Assembly: GCA_965370365.1 (NCBI GenBank)
Contig: CBDUSP010000013.1
Span: 1-29,484, forward strand
DNA: 29,484 nucleotides
Reading direction: 5' to 3'
Source: DAIDHZ01 sp965370365
Lineage (GTDB): Bacteria; Chlamydiota; Chlamydiia; Chlamydiales; SM23-39
The notes beneath the pieces were generated by a model. That model did no database searches and was not told the DNA's origin. It saw only the letters and a program-made list of their open reading frames with translations. Shown here in pieces: positions 16,710 to 23,170 of this stretch (its first letter is position 1; every line of letters starts with the position of its first letter). A program made the position numbers and the translations under genes.

Positions 16710-17408
16710 CTATCCGAGAGATAGCGATTGAAGATCAATTTTTAAACCAGGCCCCATTGTCGAGGACACATACATCGAGCGGAGGAATACCCCTTTCGCT
16801 GTTGCCGGTTTGGCACGAACAATCGCTTGCAAAAGAGGGATCACATTTTCAGTAAGCTGTTTCTCTTCGAAGGAAACCTTACCAACAGCAGTGTTGATGC
16901 TTCCAGTCTTATCGACCTTAAACTCAATCTTCCCTGCCTTCGCTTCCTTTACAGCTTTTGCAACATCCGCTGTCACGGTTCCCGCTTTTGGCGTTGGCAT
17001 AAGACCTCGAGGTCCTAATACTTTACCAAGTTTCCCAACCTCTCGCATCATGTCAGGAGTAGCAATGAGAACAGAAAAGTCGGTCCATCCGCCTTTAATT
17101 TTATCTAAAAACTCATCGGATCCAGCAAAATCCGCGCCCTCATCGAGAGCAGCTTTGACTTTATCCCCTTTTGCAATAACGAGGACTTTTGAGACTCGTC
17201 CCGTTCCATGCGGAAGGAAAACAGTTCCACGAACTTGCTGATCTGATTTTTTCACATCAACACCAAGCTTTAGCGCAATGTTTAGAGACTGATCAAACTT
17301 CGTCGGAGGGCACTCCTTCAATAAACGAACTGCATCTTCCAAAGGATATATTTTATCTGGATCGATCATCTTATCGATCTCTCGCATTCTCTTAGATCTT
17401 TTCGGCAT
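16710..17408 (-). CDS. rplA: 50S ribosomal protein L1
   Basis: 232 residues, standard size. Binds 23S rRNA at the L1 stalk and helps release of E-site tRNA; often also a translational repressor of its own operon. Signature GKVLGPRGLMPTPKAGTV is intact, as are the flanking FSVLIATPDMM and GSINTAVGKVSF segments. The start (MPKRSKRMREID) lies inside the end of rplK, an overlap of 17 bases, implying tight coupling. Confidence 0.97.
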   Translation of the reverse strand: MPKRSKRMREIDKMIDPDKIYPLEDAVRLLKECPPTKFDQSLNIALKLGVDVKKSDQQVRGTVFLPHGTGRVSKVLVIAKGDKVKAALDEGADFAGSDEFLDKIKGGWTDFSVLIATPDMMREVGKLGKVLGPRGLMPTPKAGTVTADVAKAVKEAKAGKIEFKVDKTGSINTAVGKVSFEEKQLTENVIPLLQAIVRAKPATAKGVFLRSMYVSSTMGPGLKIDLQSLSLG

Positions 17409-17847
17409 ACGAGTCCCCCTCCACGATATCTACACCCATGGAACGAGCTGTGCCTGCAACCATCATTTCAGCCGCTCCCTCACTCGTAGCTCTCATGTCT
17501 TCAGCTTTATTTTTGGCAATTTTCTTGACCTGCGCGCGGGTGAGCTTGCCAACCTTGTCCCGATTCGGAACCTTCGAACCAGACTCAATTCCAAGCTCCT
17601 TCAGAATCATCCGAGCAACTGGAGGCTGCTTCGTTATAAAAGTAAAACTTTTATCTGCATAAACACTAATCACAACGGGGAGAAGATCCCCTGCTTGCTT
17701 TTGCGTTCTCGCATTGAAATCTTTACAGAAAGCCATGATATTCACCCCGGCAGATCCAAGTGCTGGACCAATAGGAGGGGCTGGATTCGCCTTCCCCGCT
17801 GGAATTTGTAACTTGACCGTCTTAACTACTTTTTTTGCTTTTGCCAT
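17392..17847 (-). CDS. rplK: 50S ribosomal protein L11
   Basis: 151 residues, about 10 more than the usual 141 because of a C-terminal extension (MGVDIVEGDSYAEKI). Binds the GTPase-associated centre of 23S rRNA. N-terminal proline-rich segment PAGKANPAPPIGPALGSAGV and the RNA-binding domain (GKLTRAQVKKIAKNKAEDM) are present. The extended 3' end is the part that overlaps rplA. Ribosome site AGGA about 5 bases upstream. Follows nusG after 58 bases that contain a hairpin. Confidence 0.97.
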   Translation of the reverse strand: MAKAKKVVKTVKLQIPAGKANPAPPIGPALGSAGVNIMAFCKDFNARTQKQAGDLLPVVISVYADKSFTFITKQPPVARMILKELGIESGSKVPNRDKVGKLTRAQVKKIAKNKAEDMRATSEGAAEMMVAGTARSMGVDIVEGDSYAEKI

Positions 17848-17869
17848 ATTTTCCTATTCTTGAGTCAAC

Positions 17870-17893
17870 GAGAGGCCAAAAAGACCTTCTCTC
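17870..17893. promoter_or_regulatory. Hairpin in the nusG-rplK gap, possible L1 autoregulation site
   Basis: GAGAGG pairs with CCTTCTCTC (two-base bulge) around an A-rich loop, just before rplK-rplA on the minus strand. In many bacteria L1 represses rplKA by binding a stem in this leader; assignment here rests on position and rough structure only. Confidence 0.3.
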
Positions 17894-17905
17894 CTCGGGA
17901 CTTTT

Positions 17906-18451
17906 TTAACCTAGATCTTCTGCTGACGCCTCTTCTACTTGCCAAAACTCAAGGTCGTCTACGCGAGTGTCTCTACCAAAAATAGACACCATAACACTCA
18001 AGCGGCCTTTTTCGTGGTTCACCTCTGTCACAACACCGACGAAGTTAACAAACACCCCATCTGTAATTTTGACATGATCTCCCGCATCCACTTTGTGTTT
18101 CTGAACAACTCCTTTTTCGCGGTCCGCAAGCTCGCTCATAATGTCCTGAACCTCCGCCTCAGAAAGGGGCGCAGGTGAATCTCCTCCGAGAAAGGCAATC
18201 ACTCCAGGAGTATCCTTGATATATCCCCAAGAATCATCATTGACTTCCATCTTCACGAGAAGATATCCAGGCCACATCCGCTTCTCAGTGATCTTCTGCT
18301 GACCACGCTTAACTTCAGCAACGTTCTCCGAAGGAATAAGCACTTCAGAGATATGCTCTCGCATACCCTTAGCATCGAGGAACTCCTCAATTGCTCTTTT
18401 AACCTTCTTTTCGTGACTGGACATCACTTGTACGACAAACCACTTATGCAT
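17906..18451 (-). CDS. nusG: Transcription termination/antitermination factor NusG
   Basis: 181 residues from the ATG at 18451 (MHKWFVVQV), which matches the family start; a TTG five codons earlier would overlap secE and is less likely. The NGN domain (residues about 1-105, with KRMWPGYLLVKM) binds RNA polymerase beta', and the C-terminal KOW domain (DAGDHVKITDGVFVNFVGVV) contacts Rho or S10. Placed directly after secE with a 7-base gap, as in most bacteria. Confidence 0.96.
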   Translation of the reverse strand: MHKWFVVQVMSSHEKKVKRAIEEFLDAKGMREHISEVLIPSENVAEVKRGQQKITEKRMWPGYLLVKMEVNDDSWGYIKDTPGVIAFLGGDSPAPLSEAEVQDIMSELADREKGVVQKHKVDAGDHVKITDGVFVNFVGVVTEVNHEKGRLSVMVSIFGRDTRVDDLEFWQVEEASAEDLG

Positions 18452-18458
18452 ATATGCG

Positions 18459-18683
18459 TTATCCAAAAATCATCCGTAAAGTCGCTGCAATCCCATCCAA
18501 AACACCTCGGATCGTTAAGTCCACACCGTAGATCGCAAGGCCAAAGAAAAACGTCGCGAGGATTACAACTTTCGTGCAAAAAATAAGCTCTTCTTTGGAC
18601 GTCCAAGTCACCTTCTTCAGCTCGTCTTTCACTTCACGGAAGTAGGAAAAAAATTTTCTTTTACCTGTAACTGGACTCGTCAT
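18459..18683 (-). CDS. secE: Preprotein translocase subunit SecE
   Basis: 74 residues from the ATG at 18683 (MTSPVTGKRK), preceded by AAGGA; a longer reading lacks a good site. Short single-helix form of SecE: an amphipathic segment with the conserved FREVKDELKKVTWTSKEEL, then one membrane helix (KVVILATFFFGLAIYGVDL). It clamps SecY in the Sec channel of the inner membrane. Lies between tRNA-Trp and nusG, the canonical place. Confidence 0.95.
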   Translation of the reverse strand: MTSPVTGKRKFFSYFREVKDELKKVTWTSKEELIFCTKVVILATFFFGLAIYGVDLTIRGVLDGIAATLRMIFG

Positions 18684-18722
18684 TAAGTTCCTTATTTTCT
18701 GCGTTTCAAACCTCAAAAGGAT

Positions 18723-18795
18723 CGAGTGCGGAGGGATTCGAACCCCCGACCGGCGACTTTGGAGATCGCTGCTCTACCAACTGAGCTACACACCC
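18723..18795 (-). tRNA. tRNA-Trp (CCA anticodon)
   Basis: 73 bases folding as a cloverleaf: acceptor GGGTGTG/CGCACTC with two G-U pairs, D-arm GCTC-AGTTGGTA-GAGC, anticodon stem GCGAT/GTCGC with loop CTCCAAA (anticodon CCA), T-arm GGGGGTTCGAATCCCTC region, discriminator G. No encoded CCA end. Position between tuf and secE matches other chlamydiae. Confidence 0.96.
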
Positions 18796-18807
18796 ATTCC
18801 AAGAAAT

Positions 18808-18853
18808 GAGAAAGACTTAAGGAGCCTCAGTACCTCCTTAAAAAGTCTTTCTC
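18808..18853. terminator. Long hairpin between tuf and tRNA-Trp
   Basis: GAGAAAGACTT and AAGGAG pair with CTCCTT and AAGTCTTTCTC, leaving a 9-base loop and a small internal bulge. On the minus strand it lies after the tuf stop and 12 bases before tRNA-Trp. No T-tract follows, so it may be a double-strand processing site or partial terminator, separating the mRNA from the tRNA. Confidence 0.5.
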
Positions 18854-18881
18854 AATTCCGAGCCGCTTTATCCTTCTAAGA

Positions 18882-20066
18882 TTACTTAATAATCTTAGAA
18901 ACCGTTCCTGCACCAATCGTTCTGCCACCCTCACGAATCGCAAAACGCATTCCTTCTTCCATCGCAATTGGATGGATCAACTCTGAGATAAACTCAACGT
19001 TATCACCTGGCATTACCATCTCAGTTCCTTCTGGCAATTCAACAGAACCTGTTACATCTGTAGTTCTGAAATAGAACTGAGGACGATATCCGGTAAAGAA
19101 TGGCTTATGACGCCCTCCCTCATCTTTTGTGAGGATGTAAACAGTTCCCTGGAATTTTGTATGCGGCGTGCATGTCCCCGGAGCCGCCAAGACCATTCCT
19201 CTTTCAACATCTTCTTTGTTGATTCCACGTAGGAGAGCTCCAACGTTTTCTCCAGCAAGCGCTTCATCAAGAAGCTTGTTGAACATCTCAAGTCCTGTCG
19301 CAACAGTATCACGAGTCTCGCGAATTCCGACGATCTGGATCTTATCGTTGACCTTGATCTTGCCTTTTTCCACACGACCAGTAACAACCGTTCCACGACC
19401 TGAAATAGAGAACACGTCCTCAATCGGCATCAAGAAAGGCTTATCAACCTCACGCGCCGGAGTCGGAATTTTCTCATCTACAGCATCCATAAGCTTCAAG
19501 ATAGAGGCCACATACTCAGGATCTCCCTCAAGAGCCTTCAGAGCAGATCCTCTAATAATCGGAGCATCCTTATACCCTTTTGACTCAAGAAGCTCCGCCA
19601 ATTCCATCTCAACTAACTCAACTAACTCCTCATCACCCTTGCTGATCATGTCCATCTTATTCAAGAAGACAACAACCGAAGGAACACCCACTTGGTGAGC
19701 CAAGAGAATATGTTCTTTTGTCTGAGGCATCGGTCCGTCTGTTGCTGCCACAACAAGAATCGCTCCGTCCATTTGAGCCGCACCGGTAATCATGTTCTTT
19801 ACATAGTCAGCGTGACCCGGGCAGTCTACGTGAGCGTAGTGACGCTTCTCTGTTTCATACTCAACGTGGGAGGCGTTGATCGTGATTCCACGCGCCTTTT
19901 CCTCTGGAGAGTTGTCGATAGATGCATAATCTCGAAACTTTGCTCCACCCTTTTCTGCGAGGGCTTTTGTAATCGCCGCTGTCAGAGTCGTTTTTCCATG
20001 GTCAACGTGACCGATGGTACCAATGTTTACGTGGGGTTTATTCCTCTGGAATGCTTGTTTTGCCAT
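18882..20066 (-). CDS. tuf: Translation elongation factor Tu
   Basis: 394 residues, standard. GTPase that brings aminoacyl-tRNA to the ribosome. P-loop GHVDHGKT (residue 18 onward), switch II DCPGHADYVKNM, NKMD and the SALKALEG region are intact; domains 2 and 3 follow (ISGRGTVVTGRVEKG, then the C-terminal RTIGAGTVSKIIK). The start at 20066 (MAKQAFQRNKPHVNIG) has GAGGA 9 bases upstream; the open frame extends 50 codons further, but that part runs across tRNA-Thr and is not coding. Bracketed by tRNA-Thr and tRNA-Trp. Confidence 0.98.
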   Translation of the reverse strand: MAKQAFQRNKPHVNIGTIGHVDHGKTTLTAAITKALAEKGGAKFRDYASIDNSPEEKARGITINASHVEYETEKRHYAHVDCPGHADYVKNMITGAAQMDGAILVVAATDGPMPQTKEHILLAHQVGVPSVVVFLNKMDMISKGDEELVELVEMELAELLESKGYKDAPIIRGSALKALEGDPEYVASILKLMDAVDEKIPTPAREVDKPFLMPIEDVFSISGRGTVVTGRVEKGKIKVNDKIQIVGIRETRDTVATGLEMFNKLLDEALAGENVGALLRGINKEDVERGMVLAAPGTCTPHTKFQGTVYILTKDEGGRHKPFFTGYRPQFYFRTTDVTGSVELPEGTEMVMPGDNVEFISELIHPIAMEEGMRFAIREGGRTIGAGTVSKIIK

Positions 20067-20089
20067 TTTTAGACTTCCTCTGTTTTTTT

Positions 20090-20161
20090 TGCCCAAGATA
20101 GGAATCGAACCTACGACCCCTTGCTTACCATGCAAGTGCTCTACCACTGAGCTACCTGGGC
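20090..20161 (-). tRNA. tRNA-Thr (GGT anticodon)
   Basis: 72 bases including the discriminator A. Acceptor GCCCAGG/CTTGGGC, D-arm GCTC-AGTGGTA-GAGC, anticodon stem CTTGC/GCAAG with loop ATGGTAA (anticodon GGT), T-arm GTAGG-TTCGATT-CCTAT. No encoded CCA. It lies 23 bases upstream of tuf and is probably on the same transcript, needing cleavage to release both products. Confidence 0.96.
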
Positions 20162-20244
20162 ACTTAAAGCGCTGGGCACAACTCAAGTTAAAACCCAAGC
20201 GCGCCATTACATACAATAGTATGCAAGCTTAGGCTACCCGGGAC

Positions 20245-20272
20245 AATATAATCAATCTTTTTTCTCGCTCAA
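20245..20272 (-). promoter_or_regulatory. Candidate promoter for tRNA-Thr-tuf
   Basis: On the minus strand TTGAGC (20272-20267), a 16-base spacer and TATATT (20250-20245), about 85 bases upstream of tRNA-Thr in the 119-base gap after infA. Plausible but only partly consensus. The same gap also has a CATAC/GTATG stem near 20210-20223. Confidence 0.38.
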
Positions 20273-20280
20273 AAAAGCGC

Positions 20281-20499
20281 TTACTTCTGACGGTATACGA
20301 TCCGCGCCTTCGTTAAATCATAAGGAGACATCTCGACCGTCACAGAGTCCCCTGCGTAGACCCGGATGTTCCGCATCCTCATCTTGCCGCTCAAATGAGC
20401 GATCACACGCATCCCATTTTCCAAAACAACACTGAAGTTCATATTCGGCAAGAGCTCTTCAACCTTGCCTTCCATTCTGACTGTTTCTTCTTTCGACAT
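20281..20499 (-). CDS. infA: Translation initiation factor IF-1
   Basis: 72 residues from the ATG at 20499 (MSKEETVRMEGKV), the family-standard length; a longer reading adds 13 unrelated residues. Single S1-like OB fold that binds the ribosomal A site during initiation; FSVVLENGMRVIAHLSGKMR and GDSVTVEMSPYDLTKARIVYR are characteristic. First gene of the minus-strand translation cluster, divergent from sufE. Confidence 0.97.
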   Translation of the reverse strand: MSKEETVRMEGKVEELLPNMNFSVVLENGMRVIAHLSGKMRMRNIRVYAGDSVTVEMSPYDLTKARIVYRQK

Positions 20500-20526
20500 A
20501 GAGATTTCTGCTTGGAAATGCTTACA

Positions 20527-20555
20527 ATCAAACAACACTTAAGCTATTATGTCAA
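20527..20555 (-). promoter_or_regulatory. Candidate sigma-66 promoter of infA
   Basis: A perfect TTGACA (minus strand, 20555-20550), a 17-base spacer and TTTGAT (20532-20527). Transcription would begin near 20520, some 20 bases before the infA ATG. The weak -10 lowers certainty. Confidence 0.5.
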
Positions 20556-20591
20556 CAGAGAAAAATAACGATTTTTAAAATTTGGCTTTTT

Positions 20592-21062
20592 ATGCAAGAA
20601 AAACCCCCATCCTGCCATGAGGCAACGAGTCTCTTTGAAAAAAAAATAGACCTCTTGAAAAAAAAGTTTAACACTCTAAGCACTCCAGTGCAAAAGTATG
20701 AACAGATCATTCTTTTTGGGAAAACACTCCCCTTAATCGACCCCAAACACAAAACACCTGAAACTCTCGTACGAGGATGTCAAAGCGAGCTTTATATCCA
20801 TACCGAGCAAAAACAAGGGAAACTATTTTTTACCGCACAGACCGATGCCTTAATCTCTAGGGGACTCGCGGCTTTACTCATCGAAATCTACAACGGGGAA
20901 GATGTTGAAACAATTCTCTCATCTCCTCCCCACTTCCTTGAAACCCTTGGAATTCATGCATCGCTTTCCCCCAACCGATCACAAGGAATATCTCATATCT
21001 ATCTTAAAATGAAGCTCCAGACTATCCTGCTCGCGAAAAATGCAATCTTGGAAAAATCATGA
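20592..21062 (+). CDS. sufE: SufE-like cysteine desulfuration protein
   Basis: 156 residues, slightly longer than typical SufE (about 140). Accepts sulfur from the cysteine desulfurase SufS on a conserved cysteine and passes it on for Fe-S cluster assembly in the cytosol. The key motif LVRGCQSELYI is present, with Cys63; the preceding PVQKYEQIILFGKTLP and following ALISRGLAALLIEIYNG segments fit the fold. The start (MQEKPPSCHEATSLF) has no clear Shine-Dalgarno, so it may be off by some codons, though no other ATG lies in the N-terminal region. No other suf genes are in the window. Divergent from infA. Confidence 0.88.
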   Translation: MQEKPPSCHEATSLFEKKIDLLKKKFNTLSTPVQKYEQIILFGKTLPLIDPKHKTPETLVRGCQSELYIHTEQKQGKLFFTAQTDALISRGLAALLIEIYNGEDVETILSSPPHFLETLGIHASLSPNRSQGISHIYLKMKLQTILLAKNAILEKS

Positions 21063-21187
21063 TCTCTGAAATGCAATCCCGCCGAACTCCAAGTTTTGCA
21101 TTGATTTGGGTGTATCTTATTTCGCGGGAAGACAATAAATTCCGGTTAGATTTTAAGACTCTCGAGGAAATCCAAGATCCTGAAAAG

Positions 21188-21562
21188 CTATGTGGAATGC
21201 TTTTCGAAAATCTCAGCGGGAAACTCAACGATCTTGCTCTCAGGCCAAAGCCTCTCTAGGGAATACTTCTCTCTAAGACCCGAAGAGAAAAGATGAACCA
21301 TAATCTCTCCGTAATCGAGGACTACCCAACCGCCTGATTTTAACCCCTCAACACGTAAAGTGTGGATCCCCTGCACCCTCATTTCCTTAGAAATCCCTTG
21401 AGCAATCGAGGAAACGTGACGATCTACATTCCCTTCAGCAATAATCACATAGTCCGTGATCGATGAGATTCCTCGCACATCAAGCGCAAGGATATTCATC
21501 CCTTTCTTATCGTAAATAATTCTGGCAATAGATGAGAGAATTTCTTCGGTCGTTTGTGTCAT
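21188..21562 (-). CDS. rsfS: Ribosomal silencing factor RsfS (Iojap family)
   Basis: 124 residues from the ATG at 21562 (MTQTTEEILSS). Binds L14 on the 50S subunit and blocks joining with 30S when nutrients are short. Family signatures are clear: ILALDVRGISSITDYVIIAE, RHVSSIAQGI, SGGWVVLDYGEIMVHLF and REKYSLERLW. Last gene of a minus-strand run with the glutamine synthetase-like and coiled-coil genes (gap of 37 bases). Ribosome site is weak, consistent with coupling. Its partner L14 is not in the window. Confidence 0.94.
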   Translation of the reverse strand: MTQTTEEILSSIARIIYDKKGMNILALDVRGISSITDYVIIAEGNVDRHVSSIAQGISKEMRVQGIHTLRVEGLKSGGWVVLDYGEIMVHLFSSGLREKYSLERLWPESKIVEFPAEIFEKHST

Positions 21563-21599
21563 AGACAAACAGAATAGTTGCTTCTTCAGTTTTTGGTCA

Positions 21600-23135
21600 T
21601 CAAAAATCTAAAAAAAGACGATTTACAAGATCCCTAACAAACTGCATCTTACTCGCACCAATCTCAGATATTGCCTTCCCTTGCGCCTCTATCCCAAGAT
21701 CGGATATCTTCTCTCTAAATAGATCTAAATCATCTACCGCAAAAATGGCTTCTTTCGCCTCCAGGGAAGCTCCTTGAGATTTGTTATGTAAAGGGAGAAT
21801 TTCCTCCCGAAAAAGCACGATCATCAAAGCCATTTCCTCCTGCATTCCCTTCACATAGCGATCCAGATGAATTTTATGAAAATCATCAAGTTCCTGAGAA
21901 TTGAGCACAGAAGAAAAACAGCGAACGGTTTTTTGATCCGAAAAGGGGGCATAAATTTGAGAAAATGTTCGCGTTTTTTCTTTTTCCTTCACAGATTCTT
22001 GAATGTGCTTTTTAAGTACACCCATCCGCTTTGAGGGATTATCTCCTATCTCATCGAGAATCAACTCAAGACTATCTGCAAGGGCTGCCTGAATTGCGCA
22101 AAGACCAAGCGCTGCATGAGATAGTGAGCTAAATCCCCGAAATAAAAATTCATCTGAAAAAGACAAAGGCTTATTTTTAAAAGAAGGATCCAACACCTCA
22201 AGAATCTGCGATAACAGTTCATCCCTTAAATCACTAAAAAGGCTCTTTTGATTACAAAAAGTGTAGAGAAGATCTTCATGCACATGCATCGCATGAATAA
22301 GCGCTACAATAAAAACAAGAGGATCTCGCTTTTCGATATCAAAGGGAAACCATTCTACGTCCAAACAAGAGTTGGCAAAAAGAGGAACCGTTTTTTGTTT
22401 CCTCCCAATTTCCTCCATCACCTCCATAAAAAGCAGACTCTGATCGATTGCCGAAGACTCTTCTTTTTTCGGAAAAATCATCTCGTATTGGGGATGCTCT
22501 GCATCGCATTTTTTAATTGTTACATCTACTCCTAAAAAACGCGCTTCCTTCATCACATCCTTTAGAAAAGATTGTGAGAACTTCCCTTCCTCCGGAATGC
22601 GAGAAGCGCCATACACTCTTTTGCCTACTTGGCGAAGATCTGGACATTTCTCAACCAACTCTTCATCAACGAGATAGAATTTCTGACTTATTTTTATCTG
22701 GGGAGAGCTCTTCTGTAGATGCTTCAACTTTTCAAGAGATCTTAAAAGGGGAATTTTGAAATCGCGCGCATGTCCTTTTTCAGAAAAAACAAGCGACGGA
22801 ATCCAGAGATGCTCTTGATAGATAAACGGAGAAGATGTGGGATCAAATGCTAAAAAAGACGCCTCCTCAAAGCCTAGAAAAGGGGGAAGTTTGATTTTCT
22901 TCTTACTTAAGGAAAGACCCGTTAAGCGACTTATTTCTAACTCTTTTTGGTATTTCCCGAAAAATGGGTGGATCCAGTAACTGAAGTGAGTAACTCCTCG
23001 GCTTTTTGCCCAAGACTTTAGATCATCAGCTAAACGATTAGCAGCAGAGATATCGACAAGATCTTGTCCCTGAATAACACGGGCAAAAGCTTCTTTTTGG
23101 ATTTTCAGATCAAATGTGCTTTGTGAAGGGCTCAT
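21600..23135 (-). CDS. Degenerate type III glutamine synthetase homologue (probable pseudoenzyme)
   Basis: 511 residues. Several segments line up in order with GlnN-type (GSIII) enzymes: an N-terminal LADDLKSWAKSRGVTHFSYW and HPFFGKYQK, LAFDPTSSPFI, IPLLRSLEKLKHL, FYLVDEELVEKCPDLRQVGK with VYGA, then DVMKEARFLGV, DQSLLFMEVMEEIGRK, ALIHAMHVHEDLL, EFLFRGFSSLSH and LDRYVKGMQEEMALMIVLFREEILPLHNKSQ-type helices. GSIII proteins are about 700 residues. The metal-binding QEYF motif reads QKFY (residue 151), HNEVAPGQFE reads KKCDAEHPQYE (about 208), and the ATP/glutamate motifs NGSGKHVNWS and NDHRLGANEAPP cannot be found. An intact start, GAGGGG ribosome site and full reading frame argue against simple decay. 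Family link by remembered motifs; activity loss is inferred. Confidence 0.72.
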   Translation of the reverse strand: MSPSQSTFDLKIQKEAFARVIQGQDLVDISAANRLADDLKSWAKSRGVTHFSYWIHPFFGKYQKELEISRLTGLSLSKKKIKLPPFLGFEEASFLAFDPTSSPFIYQEHLWIPSLVFSEKGHARDFKIPLLRSLEKLKHLQKSSPQIKISQKFYLVDEELVEKCPDLRQVGKRVYGASRIPEEGKFSQSFLKDVMKEARFLGVDVTIKKCDAEHPQYEMIFPKKEESSAIDQSLLFMEVMEEIGRKQKTVPLFANSCLDVEWFPFDIEKRDPLVFIVALIHAMHVHEDLLYTFCNQKSLFSDLRDELLSQILEVLDPSFKNKPLSFSDEFLFRGFSSLSHAALGLCAIQAALADSLELILDEIGDNPSKRMGVLKKHIQESVKEKEKTRTFSQIYAPFSDQKTVRCFSSVLNSQELDDFHKIHLDRYVKGMQEEMALMIVLFREEILPLHNKSQGASLEAKEAIFAVDDLDLFREKISDLGIEAQGKAISEIGASKMQFVRDLVNRLFLDF

Positions 23136-23170
23136 ATAGTCCCCTCTATACTAAAGGAGAGATTAACAGG

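Noticed and set aside
18882..20216. EF-Tu frame running 50 codons upstream of the usual start.
   Set aside because: The extra part crosses tRNA-Thr, and the ATG at 20066 has a proper ribosome site and matches the family start.
21059..21259. A 66-codon plus-strand frame starting ATGA-overlapped with the sufE stop.
   Set aside because: Over a third of it is antisense to rsfS, it has no recognisable motif or hydrophobic segment, and the rsfS frame explains its openness. Left out as unsupported.
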